From Zarea fungicola (Eukaryota > Ascomycota > Sordariomycetes > Hypocreales > Cordycipitaceae), in the NCBI GenBank assembly GCA_900169235.1, contig FWCC01000252.1, positions 1-64,000 of the forward strand: a stretch of DNA of 64,000 bases, in the 5' to 3' direction. The notes under the pieces were generated by a model. The model was not told where the DNA came from, did not search any database, and worked only from the letters and a program-made list of their open reading frames with translations. Every line of letters begins with the position of its first letter. Position 1 is the first letter of the stretch. Position numbers and translations under genes: made by a program. Of this stretch, positions 32,963-42,384 are shown in pieces.

Positions 32963-34535
32963 CTAATTTTGTCGGTGCGTTCTAATGGCATGGGAAGCTA
33001 CAAAATGGATGGCAACGATTGGAAGTAAGGAGGTTACAGCAACAATTCCTACCATTAAGCCTGCTGCTCGCCCCAGACCCAACTTGGAGAACATGAGCGG
33101 AAAGTAGAAAGGGCCAGTCTGTAACACGAAATTAGTGAGCTGTTCCATACAACATCTCTTGAGTGCGACTTACGAATCCGTAAACCTGGCGGCACATGCT
33201 GATGAAGACACCTGCGTCGGTTGATCTTTCCCCACTGCTTTCTATCGCAAAAGTTGAGAGGATAGTAGTTTGCATCTGATTCCCAAAACTGGCAATAGCA
33301 GCACCTATGCATAGAGTCACGTTCCATGAGGTAGCTTTCTGAAGTTGGAACCCCCAAACTAACATTCCAACAGTAAAGGTGAGGTAGCCAGCATAGAAGA
33401 ACCAGAGTCGATCAGCCGGGTAACCATGCCCCCTGGACTCACGGCGCCGCCGAGATAACCAGTCCGAAGCTGGCCCGCCAAACTGCTCTCCTAGTAAGCA
33501 GCCTATAATTATGGCAATATATTGCAAGCCAATCTGCTGTGCATCAAAGTGAAACCTCTGGCCGTAGCTAATGGGCAATTCGACGATCAGGGCAATGTTT
33601 CCATAGCAGAAGAATATGGATTGGGCCAAAGTGGTTACTAGCACGCGGGGATACCAGATCAACGATAATGGAGCCAAAAAGTCGTGAGCCTGGATTCGCT
33701 TGGAGCTAATTCGTCGCGGGATCATTTTGCGCAGACGTCTTGTCACCTCTCCTCCACTGGATGCATTGTAGATTGTTTCGTCGCCAAGTGCAAGATATGC
33801 CAACAACTGGCAGAAGTTGATGATTCCAAAAATCCAAAAGATCCATTCGACACCGGCATGTCTGACGACGAAGCCCATGAGGAACGGGCCTGTAGGGGTT
33901 CCAACCACGATCATCAAGGTCCACCAGCCAATCTTCTTCCCACGCTCACCTGGATCGCACAGCTCGGTTACTACGCCACTGCCGATTCCACTTGGGGGAG
34001 ATATGAGAATGGCTGTCAACACGCGCGTGGCCATCTGACTGCCAAAAGTGGTGCAACGGGCACCACCAATATTGCAAGCCATACTCCCAAGGACCGAAAG
34101 CAGACACACAGGGAATCGACCGTAAACATTAGTGATTGGTCGCCAGAACAGAGGACCGAGTCCGAGAGCCAATATCTAAAGCATCACATGATTAGCGATT
34201 GGAGAGTACGGCGAGCCCGAGTCGCTTACCTGAAACGACGTGAGATAGCTAGCAGTTGGCACCGAAACATTGTAACTCTCTGCAAGCTGATCAAAAGCAG
34301 GGATTATTCCGGCAGCCATAAAGGTGCTCATCATAGAGTGGAATGCAATCATGATGATCTGAGCATTCTTCTTCCATAGCGGCCAGTTCCGCGGATTACT
34401 CGGCGACGTATCGGGGCTTTTCGATGCATCGCTCTTCGGGACAGTTCGTTCTACCTCATCTAGGGACGGTACATCAATGTGCTCCATTTTAAGTGATGTG
34501 TCCAAAGCGGATTTTTTTGTCATGACCATATCCAT
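32963..34535 (-). CDS. MFS transporter of cluster 1
   Basis: Three exons on the minus strand, 34535-34230, 34175-33174 and 33118-32963, all phase 0, give about 487 residues. An N-terminal cytosolic tail (with SNPRNWPLWKK, typical of fungal MFS proteins) is followed by about 12 hydrophobic segments. The loop NVYGRFPVCLLSVLG corresponds to the MFS motif between TM2 and TM3, and a charged central loop with RRLRKMIPRR separates the halves. It probably moves an aromatic or organic acid across the plasma membrane; import of the pathway substrate is the simplest reading, but direction and substrate are unknown. It is divergent from the HglS-like gene, with a CGG-N6-CCG site between them. Confidence 0.88.
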
Positions 34536-34672
34536 GATTAAACTGTATGCATGTTTGATTTGTCCAAGACAGAGGCTTTTGAGACTGTAGGCTACATATG
34601 GTTATATATGGTTCTTTGGATATACTTATTCGTAGCTACACCAAAACGACGGTACTCCGTTTAGTGCATTTG

Positions 34673-34684
34673 CGGACCGTTCCG
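34673..34684. promoter_or_regulatory. CGG-N6-CCG site between transporter and HglS-like gene
   Basis: CGGACCGTTCCG matches CGGA-N4-TCCG. A CGG-N4-CCG variant lies just upstream at 34650-34659. The site is 138 bases from the transporter start and about 550 bases from the dioxygenase/decarboxylase start. Confidence 0.6.
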
Positions 34685-35238
34685 GCGGTTTGCCTTCAAG
34701 TACTCTGCCCGCCCAACAGCAGGGCAAGGAGCCATCTTCGGACCCTACCGCGATGCTGGGTATTTCTTTTTTTAAAATAAACTACCAACATTAACAATAT
34801 TAACAATCAATTACTCAGATAGGTTATAAATTTGCCTACATCATGATGTATTTGAGAAATTCACGGGAAAGACAATACCAATGCCTTCAAGATCTCAGTT
34901 CCGTAGTTGCTTTGTGCTGATGCTTCCAGGAGGTTCCTACAGTCTACTTATTTTTACATCCCACGTATTTGTAGCTCTTCTTTGCAACTTTACCCGTGGA
35001 TAAGAAAATTCACTAGTCCATGGAGAGTTGATGCGGTCACATTTGCCAAGTCAGCGGAACCTTCGGAGTAGACCGAGCCCCTGACAAACCTCTCGTACTG
35101 TGGCCACTCATATCTCGCTAGTTAGTGCTTCTTATACAAGTAATCTGTCAATCTGGGTTTAATTTACCAATACTTCTCCAAAGTAGTTCCCGGTAATTCT
35201 TTTGCAATACATCTTTCATTACTTACGAACGCACAATC

Positions 35239-36675
35239 ATGGCTGACCCGGCTTCAAAATCCATGCTGCAATATGTAGCCAGCTCGCACCTTCGCAGTGA
35301 ATTTGCTGCCTCTATGTCACAAATGTATAAGATGGAGGTTCCTCTATATGCCGATTTAATCGAAATTGTTCAAACGATTAATGCAGATCTGCTTGCCTCG
35401 CAGAGCCTAACTACCTTGCAACGACTAAGTGCGGAGAGACATGGCGCCATCCGCCTCGGTACACCCCAGGAACTTTATACTGTTGGTCGCATCTTTAAGA
35501 TTTTAGATATGCACGCTGTTGGGTATTACGACTTATCTGTTGCTGGACTCCCTATGCATGCCACGGCGTTTCGGCCAACGAGTGAGTCGGGTCTGGAGGA
35601 GAACTCATTCCGCGTCTTTACAACACTTGTCCGCCCCGAGCTGCTTGCCCCTAAAGCCCGTGAACTCTCACAAGCTCTCCTTGAACGACGCCAAATATTC
35701 TCTGCTGCGCTTATGGATATCCTTAATATCGCCAACTCTCAGTCAGATCGATTAACCAAGGTCCAGGCAGCCATCTTCATCCGCGAGGCACTGCATACCT
35801 TTAGCTGGCAGCCTATGGCCTCATCTACCCTTAAGGAATATGAAATTCTAAGAGAAGAGCATCCAATTCTGGCTGATATTGCCTGCTTTAAGACTGCGCA
35901 CATTAACCACCTGACGCCGCGGACGCTAGATATTTCACTAGCACAGGAGGCAATGGTCAGGCGCGGCATGCAAGCGAAGGATCGTATTGAAGGCCCTCCG
36001 CCAAGGTCATGTCCCATCCTCCTCCGACAAACAAGTTTCATGGCTCTCAGAGAGCCAATTGGCTTCCTCGCCGATAGCCACAACAGCAGCAGCTCAATGG
36101 TGGTGCCCTCCATTGTGCCCTCCACGCACACGGCTCGGTTTGGCGAGATTGAGCAACGCGGAGCGGCACTCACGCAGGCCGGTCGCAATTTATACGACGC
36201 ATTGTTGTCCAAGAGTGTAGAGCTGTCAAATGGTCTCGGTCCGCACGAGGCGGATATATGTACAGCGCAAGTCTTTACGGCTTTCCCAGATACGTGGGAA
36301 TCTCTGCGAGCGCAGAACCTGATCTTCTGTCGATATAAATTGTTAAAGAAGCCGCCACAGCGGCCGGTATTTGCAGAGACCTATAAAGATTTTCTCAGCC
36401 AGCTAATTGCAGAGGGTTACGTGGAGGCATCGCCAATCACATACGAGGACTTTTTACCATTCTCCGCTGCTGGTATTTTCCGGTCCAATCTTAAAGAGAC
36501 GAAGTCTAGGGGGTATTTAGGCCTAAATGGTCCAAAGCCCGATCAGGCAGGCCTGGAGAGAGCATTGGGTGTCTCCCTGCTCGACGCCGATTCATGGTAT
36601 GAGGATATGCAGACGGCTAGTCTCTGTGCTCTTGGGAACGACCTTGGGCTATCTGTTAAATGTCCGACTTGGTAA
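35239..36675 (+). CDS. 2-oxoadipate dioxygenase/decarboxylase (HglS/YdcJ, DUF1338)
   Basis: Intronless 478-residue protein that follows the DUF1338 family end to end. Landmarks are MYKMEVPLYADLIEIV, SAERHGAIRLG (His68), MHAVGYYDLSVAGLPMHATAFRP, FKTAHINHLTPRTLDI (His224), EGPPPRSCPILLRQTSF, HTARFGEIEQRGAALT (Glu303/305), and ITYEDFLPFSAAGIFRSNL. Pseudomonas HglS uses two His and one Glu as Fe(II) ligands at nearly the same positions. It converts 2-oxoadipate with O2 to D-2-hydroxyglutarate and two CO2 in lysine degradation. Here it closes cluster 1, where 2-oxoadipate is the expected end of the aminomuconate branch. The family call is strong; the physiological substrate is inferred from the family and context. 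Confidence 0.92.
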   Translation: MADPASKSMLQYVASSHLRSEFAASMSQMYKMEVPLYADLIEIVQTINADLLASQSLTTLQRLSAERHGAIRLGTPQELYTVGRIFKILDMHAVGYYDLSVAGLPMHATAFRPTSESGLEENSFRVFTTLVRPELLAPKARELSQALLERRQIFSAALMDILNIANSQSDRLTKVQAAIFIREALHTFSWQPMASSTLKEYEILREEHPILADIACFKTAHINHLTPRTLDISLAQEAMVRRGMQAKDRIEGPPPRSCPILLRQTSFMALREPIGFLADSHNSSSSMVVPSIVPSTHTARFGEIEQRGAALTQAGRNLYDALLSKSVELSNGLGPHEADICTAQVFTAFPDTWESLRAQNLIFCRYKLLKKPPQRPVFAETYKDFLSQLIAEGYVEASPITYEDFLPFSAAGIFRSNLKETKSRGYLGLNGPKPDQAGLERALGVSLLDADSWYEDMQTASLCALGNDLGLSVKCPTW

Positions 36676-37086
36676 TTTATATTCGAACCGGACGTTTCCT
36701 TTGATGAATAAATGTGATTAATTAATAGAAACTTTTAGTCGATCGATTGATTGAAAATGTATCGTTACTGGCTTTAAAGAGCCGACGTGCGACAAAGGAT
36801 ATGTCCTGCCGTGCCGAACAACATGCCGAGTGCTCGCTTTGGGACCCAAGCAGCAGAAGAATTGCAGCAGGAGTAGAACTGACACAGAAGTATAATTGAA
36901 GCAGCAGTGCAACTAGCCACGGTGCCCTTGTTTATTCTATTTGGATAATTATATACATTTTCTAGAGTGCAATAATATGACTTGCCCTCTCTTTTCGTCA
37001 ACTAGCAATCGGATTTAAAATCTATACCAAACGCCTCTAATTTATTTTTTCCGCAAATATGCCTCACAGGATTCCATACGACTTGG
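36676..37086. other. Intergenic region
   Basis: Convergent 3' ends of the HglS-like and GT8 genes. AT-rich; no gene seen. Confidence 0.4.
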
Positions 37087-38127
37087 TCACAAGCCATCTG
37101 TTATTCCGCGGAGCTTTTCAGCTGCTTTCCTTCTTTCATTGGCGTCGATCCACCAGCGATGCATCTCGTCGGTGCCAGTCCAGCGACCCTCGTCGTCAAT
37201 CTCGTCCCAGGGTTTGGGGTGCAGAATGTAGTGCACATTCTTGACCTGGTCGTCGCGCCATATCGCGGCGTGGACATCCTCCCTGCGCATCGTCTTGAGG
37301 GCGTTGTATATATAAGGGAGAGCGACCCAGCGATCGCGCCAGAGCTCGGAGACAACCTCCTGGTCGGGAAAGTACATGTTGTGGCCATCGCGCTCAATCT
37401 TTTCGACGATTTGCTGGTACAAGGTGGCCGAGGGCCGGAGGACGGCGAGACCACCGTTCATCATGGCGACGGTGCGGCCGCGGGGGTCGGCACCCTCGCG
37501 CTGGGCGAGGTCAGGGTCAGCGGCCTGCGAGGTAAAGGCGCAGTTGTCGCGGATCCATGTGGCCGGGTAGTGGGCTTTCTTGAGAGGGTTGCAGGCGCAG
37601 ACGTGGGAGGCGGCAAAGACGCGCTGGGATGTCGAGGCGGTGCCAGTCGCGCTGAGGGCCGGGTCGTCGAGGGGCAGGTCCATGAGCTCGTCCATGTTGC
37701 GGAGGACGAGCATGTCGGAGTCGAGCTGGACTATGCGGTCGTACTCGGCGAGGGAAAAGGTGGCGAGCTTGGTAAATGTCTCGAGGAAGCGAGGGTCGGC
37801 GGAGAAGTCGAGGGCGGTACCGGAGGAGGGCGTGAGGTGGTTGACATGCTGGACGGGGATGTTGCGGGCGGCGAGGGCGGCGAGGCCGGCCGGGGGGAAG
37901 CTGTCGGTGTAGAGGGCGAGAAGGGGGTAGGCGGATTTGACGTCGAGGAGGGACTGGTGGAGGGTGAGGAGGCCCGGGAGGTAGTTGAGGTTGGTGATGA
38001 GGGTTGCCCAGACTGTGGCAGGATATTAGTTGGCGAAGCGGGCAAGACGCGGGGGAGGGGTAATGAAGGCAGACGAACCTTTGGGAGAGTCGGCAGCTCG
38101 TTTGCGTGGCGGAGGTGGCTCTGTCAT
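37087..38127 (-). CDS. GT8-family glycosyltransferase (glycogenin-like fold)
   Basis: Two exons on the minus strand, 38127-38079 and 38012-37087, give about 324 residues. After a short proline-rich start the protein reads VWATLITNLNYLPGLLTLHQSL, then YDRIVQLDSDMLVLRNMDEL with the metal-binding DxD (DSD), a PLKKAHYPATWIRDNCAF segment, MMNGGLAVLRPS, and HYILHPKPWDE. This is the order seen in family 8 glycosyltransferases such as glycogenin and galactinol synthase. It would transfer a sugar from a UDP-sugar; donor and acceptor are unknown. There is no transmembrane anchor or signal peptide, so it is probably cytosolic. It lies between the two clusters with no obvious link to either. The opposite strand is spuriously open because of GC-rich codon use. 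Confidence 0.88.
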
Positions 38128-39141
38128 GGCGTCAATGGCAATGGAGGAGTATAGTAGAGTATCGAAATTGACTTGGATTGTTTATTGAGCGTGGTTGTGC
38201 ATCCATCTCGGCCGTTGATTTTTTTTTTTCTCCTTCTTGATAGTGGCCTTGCATCATTGCCGGCGAGCCGGGCATAGCGGGGGCCGGTAAGCGCCGACAC
38301 CGCCGACACTGCCGTGCATCCGGCTGAAGCTGGTGGCCAGACGGTGCGCTACAACTATGTACAGTAGTGCTGTAAAGTGCTGCAAGAGTGCCGTAGAGTG
38401 CTGTACTGGCTGCGCTAAATCGCCCTCCAGCGCTTCCCCACAGCACTGTTTTAGGGGGGCCGACAGGACAAAACACTAAGCAAAAGGCAGCTCACTTGTC
38501 TCTTCATTCTGCACCACACACTAATGTTTTCTTTTTCTATTATAAAAAAAAAATAGCCCGGCTTCACTAATTAAACGGGCAATTCTCCATCATTTTCTTT
38601 TTTTACCTGCCCATTTTCTCTTCTTGGAGACCGTGGCATCGTGGCTGCATCAAGCGTGCTGTCTCGCTAACAACACCGCTGTAATAATGGCCCTACAGCG
38701 CTTTGCCTCTGCTATAGGGATGCTTGTAGCTGAGGTCCGCCGTGTCTTTGCGCTCTGTACAAAACAGGTCTCTTTGCCTCTACCCGTACTCGAGTAGAGA
38801 CAGCTGTTTCGCGTATATTAAAAGCAGAATCATGTATGTATATTTACTAACTTCCTTCTTGCCGCTTCAATTCTTACATACTGCTGCAAAATGCTTCCAA
38901 GGCCACTGCCGCCTTCTGCTACCGTGCCTCTTATAGCACTGTTGGCGGCCTGTATACAGTGGCTGTGGCGCTCTCGCAGAACCAGCCTCACTTATAGCCA
39001 CATTACAACCAAAGGGCACATTATCAACTCCCCATTTGCGCTGGAATTTCATGCCATCATCATCATGTCTATGCCTGGGGCCTTGCTACCGGTGATGCAT
39101 CATAATTGAGCTTGTGGATGTGTTACGGGCACTCCCACTCC
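38128..39141. other. Intergenic region
   Basis: Contains T and A homopolymers and a short imperfect AGTGCTGTA-type repetition near 38365-38403. No gene is supported. Confidence 0.4.
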
Positions 39142-40014
39142 TCACATGGACAGCCTCAGCTTCAGCTTCTCGCCCCCAACAATCTCCTCTCGCCGAGACA
39201 CCAGCTCCTCCATGTCCCAATTAACACTCACAAATCGTCCTCCAAGCCATTCCCGTCTCTCTGCCGTCAGCCACGTCACGGTATCCGCCGCCAGTGCCAG
39301 AGAGTCCACCAGCATCGAATGCGTGTGCTTCGGCATCCCCAGCCCCATCTCCGTCAGAATGTTGCCCGGGTGCACCGCAATCGCCACGAGACCCTGCTCC
39401 TTGTATTCAAAGCTCAGAGCCTCGGTGAGCCGGATCATGGCCGCTTTGGACCCGCCGTATGCCGATGCGCCGAATCGTGTATACAGGCCGCCCCGCGAGG
39501 CAATGTTGATAATCGTCCGCGTCGTGCTCTGCAGCACCATGGGCAGGAACGCGTGCACAGCCAGATATGTCCCCTTGAGATTCACCTCCCATGTCCTCCA
39601 CCAGTCCTGCCTGTCTGTGTCTCCGACAGCCTTTGCTTCCTCGAGGCGGCCCGCATTGTTCACGAGAATGTCAATCGCCGACACGTGCTCCCGGACTTGC
39701 TGGACCGCGGCGTCCATCTGCTCCTCTGAGCTGACATCGAGCGAAAGAGCAATTGCCTTGGTGGGTATCTTGGTCTCGGCAGAAACCGACTGCACGTCCT
39801 CCAGCAGGCTGTCGAGGCTGGATCGTGCAGCTAGAATGAGAGTCCCTGCCCCCGCTCGCGCAAAGGCCAGAGCTGTCTGCCGGCCAATCCCCTTGGATGC
39901 TCCGGTAATCAACACTGTCTTCCCCCGGTGATGGGACTGCGCAATATATCGATACGTATCGTGATGAACGGTACTAGTAAAATGGTCCAAGTATGCGTAG
40001 CTGCCCGAAGCCAT
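39142..40014 (-). CDS. Short-chain dehydrogenase/reductase
   Basis: Intronless 290-residue classical SDR. The cofactor motif TGASKGIG lies at about residues 37-44, the NNAG motif at 120-123, and the catalytic Ser174, Tyr187 and Lys191 in a SAYGGSK context. A PGNILTEMG-like loop follows the active site. It would oxidise or reduce a hydroxyl/keto group using NAD(P)(H). The substrate is unknown. It is oriented the same way as the epoxide-hydrolase-like and FAD-monooxygenase genes further right, so it could be the left edge of cluster 2, but no shared regulatory site was identified. Confidence 0.9.
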   Translation of the reverse strand: MASGSYAYLDHFTSTVHHDTYRYIAQSHHRGKTVLITGASKGIGRQTALAFARAGAGTLILAARSSLDSLLEDVQSVSAETKIPTKAIALSLDVSSEEQMDAAVQQVREHVSAIDILVNNAGRLEEAKAVGDTDRQDWWRTWEVNLKGTYLAVHAFLPMVLQSTTRTIINIASRGGLYTRFGASAYGGSKAAMIRLTEALSFEYKEQGLVAIAVHPGNILTEMGLGMPKHTHSMLVDSLALAADTVTWLTAERREWLGGRFVSVNWDMEELVSRREEIVGGEKLKLRLSM

Positions 40015-40238
40015 GTCTGTTCATGTATTCCCGTACTGAAACTTGATTGATGTTGTTATTTTTCCCGGCCTCCAAACCTGCGGGCCAGCTAGCTGGTAAC
40101 ATTGGTCATACACATATATATATGCGTATTCAATACGACACACGACAAAAAGCATTCACGTGAAGTGGATGCATATATTCCTGAGGCCACAACACTCCTC
40201 TACCAGTCCCACTAACAAAGATTTAATTAACCTCATAT

Positions 40239-40598
40239 TTAAAGGTTTTTAAATAGCGGCAGACTGAAAACGACTTTGCCTTTTCCATTCTCAGTCATCG
40301 TGGTTGTCATTGCCTGTGCTGGTGTAGGCTGGTCCAGCCCGTTGCCCATTTTGGCTTGCCGGACAGAACCCCTCGAGTACCCCTCGAGTGCCCAGTCAAT
40401 CAATGACCATTGACCCTGGCGGCTGGCCTGCAAGTCGATTTGCGCAATGGGGCGATCGAGGGGCTCGCCGCATGGGACTGCCGGACTCGCCACCCCTGCG
40501 TGGGCATCATTATTGCGGGCTCCATCGGCCGAGAAACCATTATACAAGGAAGAAAATTGACCATGAATACGAAAGCGGCGTGCAAGGGAAACTGACAA
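40239..40598 (-). pseudogene. Possible 3' relic of an MDR dehydrogenase
   Basis: The C-terminal part of this frame (WALEGYSRGSVRQAKMGNG, then ENGKGKVVFSL) resembles the end of medium-chain alcohol dehydrogenases. The upstream portion of such an enzyme is missing or scrambled in all minus-strand frames up to 40813. The resemblance is short, so it may be coincidence. Confidence 0.2.
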
Positions 40599-40813
40599 CC
40601 TACGGTATTCTGCGACGCGATGGAAGACTGGTAAGCTACCGTTTTGGCCTCGCTACTGGCACACTACCGAAATGTAGATTTGCGGCGAGAAGGGCAGGCA
40701 CAGCGACAAAGCAGACAAAATCGAGCATATACGATGGATATTGCAACAAAGCAACAACAGCATTAAACGGCATTCTCTTCTTAATTCCGGGAGCCATGGG
40801 CAAGCTCCTCTCA

Positions 40814-41872
40814 TCATGGTTCCGATGCCTTGAGGTCACTTGGCCACCAGTCCGGCAGACTCTGGACGATCCATCTAACAAGCTCCGAAGACAACAATGC
40901 AGGCTTCTCTAGTGGTAGGAAATGACCAGAATCGATCGTGGCCTCTGTAATAGTACTGCATTTTTCCCTCATTTCCTCAGCCAATGACGAAGTAATTGTC
41001 TCACAAACGAGATCATTTGTGGCATGTATAAATAAAACAGGCATGTCAAGCCGGCCGCTGTTGGCAGACATTTCTGTATTATATTTCTGGTTCTCCTCAT
41101 GATGCATATACCATGAGTTGCCCGGGAAAAATCCCGTCTTTTCCATTGCAGAAGCAACTTCCTCGAATAGTGCTGATGTCGTGCAGATGTCATCAGGAAG
41201 GGCATTCGCAGGAGGCGGCCTGTCGAGTCCTCCAAACCACCCACCGTCCTTGAGAACAGTGCTTGTACGTGCTGGCTTGGTTCTGTCCACCGCCCTTGGT
41301 ATTTGGAATAGAGCCTTCAAGAATCCACGAATGTCCCGCTCCATCCAGTCGGTGGCCTGCTGAAACGATTCCTCATAATACTTTTGATAGCTCCACTGCC
41401 CATACGGATAGTCGGCTTCCGGGTAGATGTCCCGATTGACTGTGCGAGTCAATTCCTCCAAGCCGAGCTCAAGGGAACGGTATGGGACGCAAATACCTGC
41501 CACGGCTCGGCACACTTGTGGGTGGGTATTTGCCAGCGTCCACAGCGTGCCGCAACCCCAGTCATGGCCAATCCATACTGCAGATTTATGCCCCGTATCG
41601 GCAAGAACGGCAAGCATACCTTTGACTATCGCTTCCTGGGTATAATCGGCGTGGTCCTTTGCTGCTGTAGATTGTCCATAGCCGGGCATGTCAGGTGCCA
41701 CAACGCGGAATCCAAGTGAAGCCAATGCGATTAGCTGGTGTTGCCAAGTTTTGCCTATACCGGGCCAACCGTGCATGAAGACTATCAACGGTCCAGTGGC
41801 AGGTCCAGCTGCTACATAGTAGATTGTTTTGCCGTCTCCGTAGGAGACTTCTTTTTGGTCTAGAGGGAGCAT
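40814..41872 (-). CDS. Epoxide-hydrolase-like alpha/beta hydrolase
   Basis: Intronless 352-residue alpha/beta hydrolase. The oxyanion motif HGWPG starts at about residue 34, the nucleophile Asp104 sits in GHDWG, and the base His is in DSGHFLPLEKP near residue 320. A cap-domain insert contains YPYGQWSYQKYYEE and a Tyr pair suited to epoxide activation. These features match soluble epoxide hydrolases, and haloalkane or fluoroacetate dehalogenases are the nearest alternatives. There is no signal peptide. It could tailor an epoxide made by the nearby FAD monooxygenase or the P450 of cluster 2; that is only suggested by proximity. Confidence 0.87.
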   Translation of the reverse strand: MLPLDQKEVSYGDGKTIYYVAAGPATGPLIVFMHGWPGIGKTWQHQLIALASLGFRVVAPDMPGYGQSTAAKDHADYTQEAIVKGMLAVLADTGHKSAVWIGHDWGCGTLWTLANTHPQVCRAVAGICVPYRSLELGLEELTRTVNRDIYPEADYPYGQWSYQKYYEESFQQATDWMERDIRGFLKALFQIPRAVDRTKPARTSTVLKDGGWFGGLDRPPPANALPDDICTTSALFEEVASAMEKTGFFPGNSWYMHHEENQKYNTEMSANSGRLDMPVLFIHATNDLVCETITSSLAEEMREKCSTITEATIDSGHFLPLEKPALLSSELVRWIVQSLPDWWPSDLKASEP

Positions 41873-42384
41873 ACTTCAGTGCTGCTTTGAAGGCGTAACG
41901 GTAGAGAGGAATGCTGGGATTGGGTCATGAATGGCAATGTGGCCACGCTCATTATATAGCTTCATGGCCAAACTCAGTACGCCATGAATGTTCTAATACT
42001 AAGGAAATGGCCGTAAGGTATCATCGCGTCGGTTGGTAATACGCCGTGGTGGGACACCAACATTATTCATCCTTGAGGCCAGTCCCATACTAACCTTGCC
42101 AGCAATGCCTCGGGCGGAGGTAGCGATCAAAGGCATCCCTATTTCCATGCCATGGACGCCTTGATTCCAATAAGCCTACGACTCAGGACCCTCCCACGGC
42201 CGCAACTAGGTTAGCGCGTAAGCACTTGTCCGTCTGGCATCAAAATGTACGGACTAGCAATTACCGTTACCACTTACGAGGAACGGCACTTTGACGCTCT
42301 GGAAGGCACCAATTTAAAACTACCTGGATCGGCAATTTCACTTTGCATCAATTAATCAATTCTTTACACGGGAAAGGATAAAGG
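41873..42384. other. Intergenic region
   Basis: Promoter of the hydrolase and 3' end of the monooxygenase. No gene or repeat seen. Confidence 0.4.

Noticed and set aside
35239..36675. Indoleamine 2,3-dioxygenase as an alternative call
   Set aside because: The context is tryptophan-like, but the protein follows DUF1338/HglS throughout and lacks the IDO heme-binding region.
37159..38154. 331-codon plus-strand frame
   Set aside because: It is antisense to the GT8 glycosyltransferase, is Gly/Glu/Val-rich from reading GC-rich codons backwards, and has no domain.
39146..39931. 261-codon plus-strand frame
   Set aside because: It is the antisense shadow of the SDR gene, whose cofactor and catalytic motifs are clear on the minus strand.
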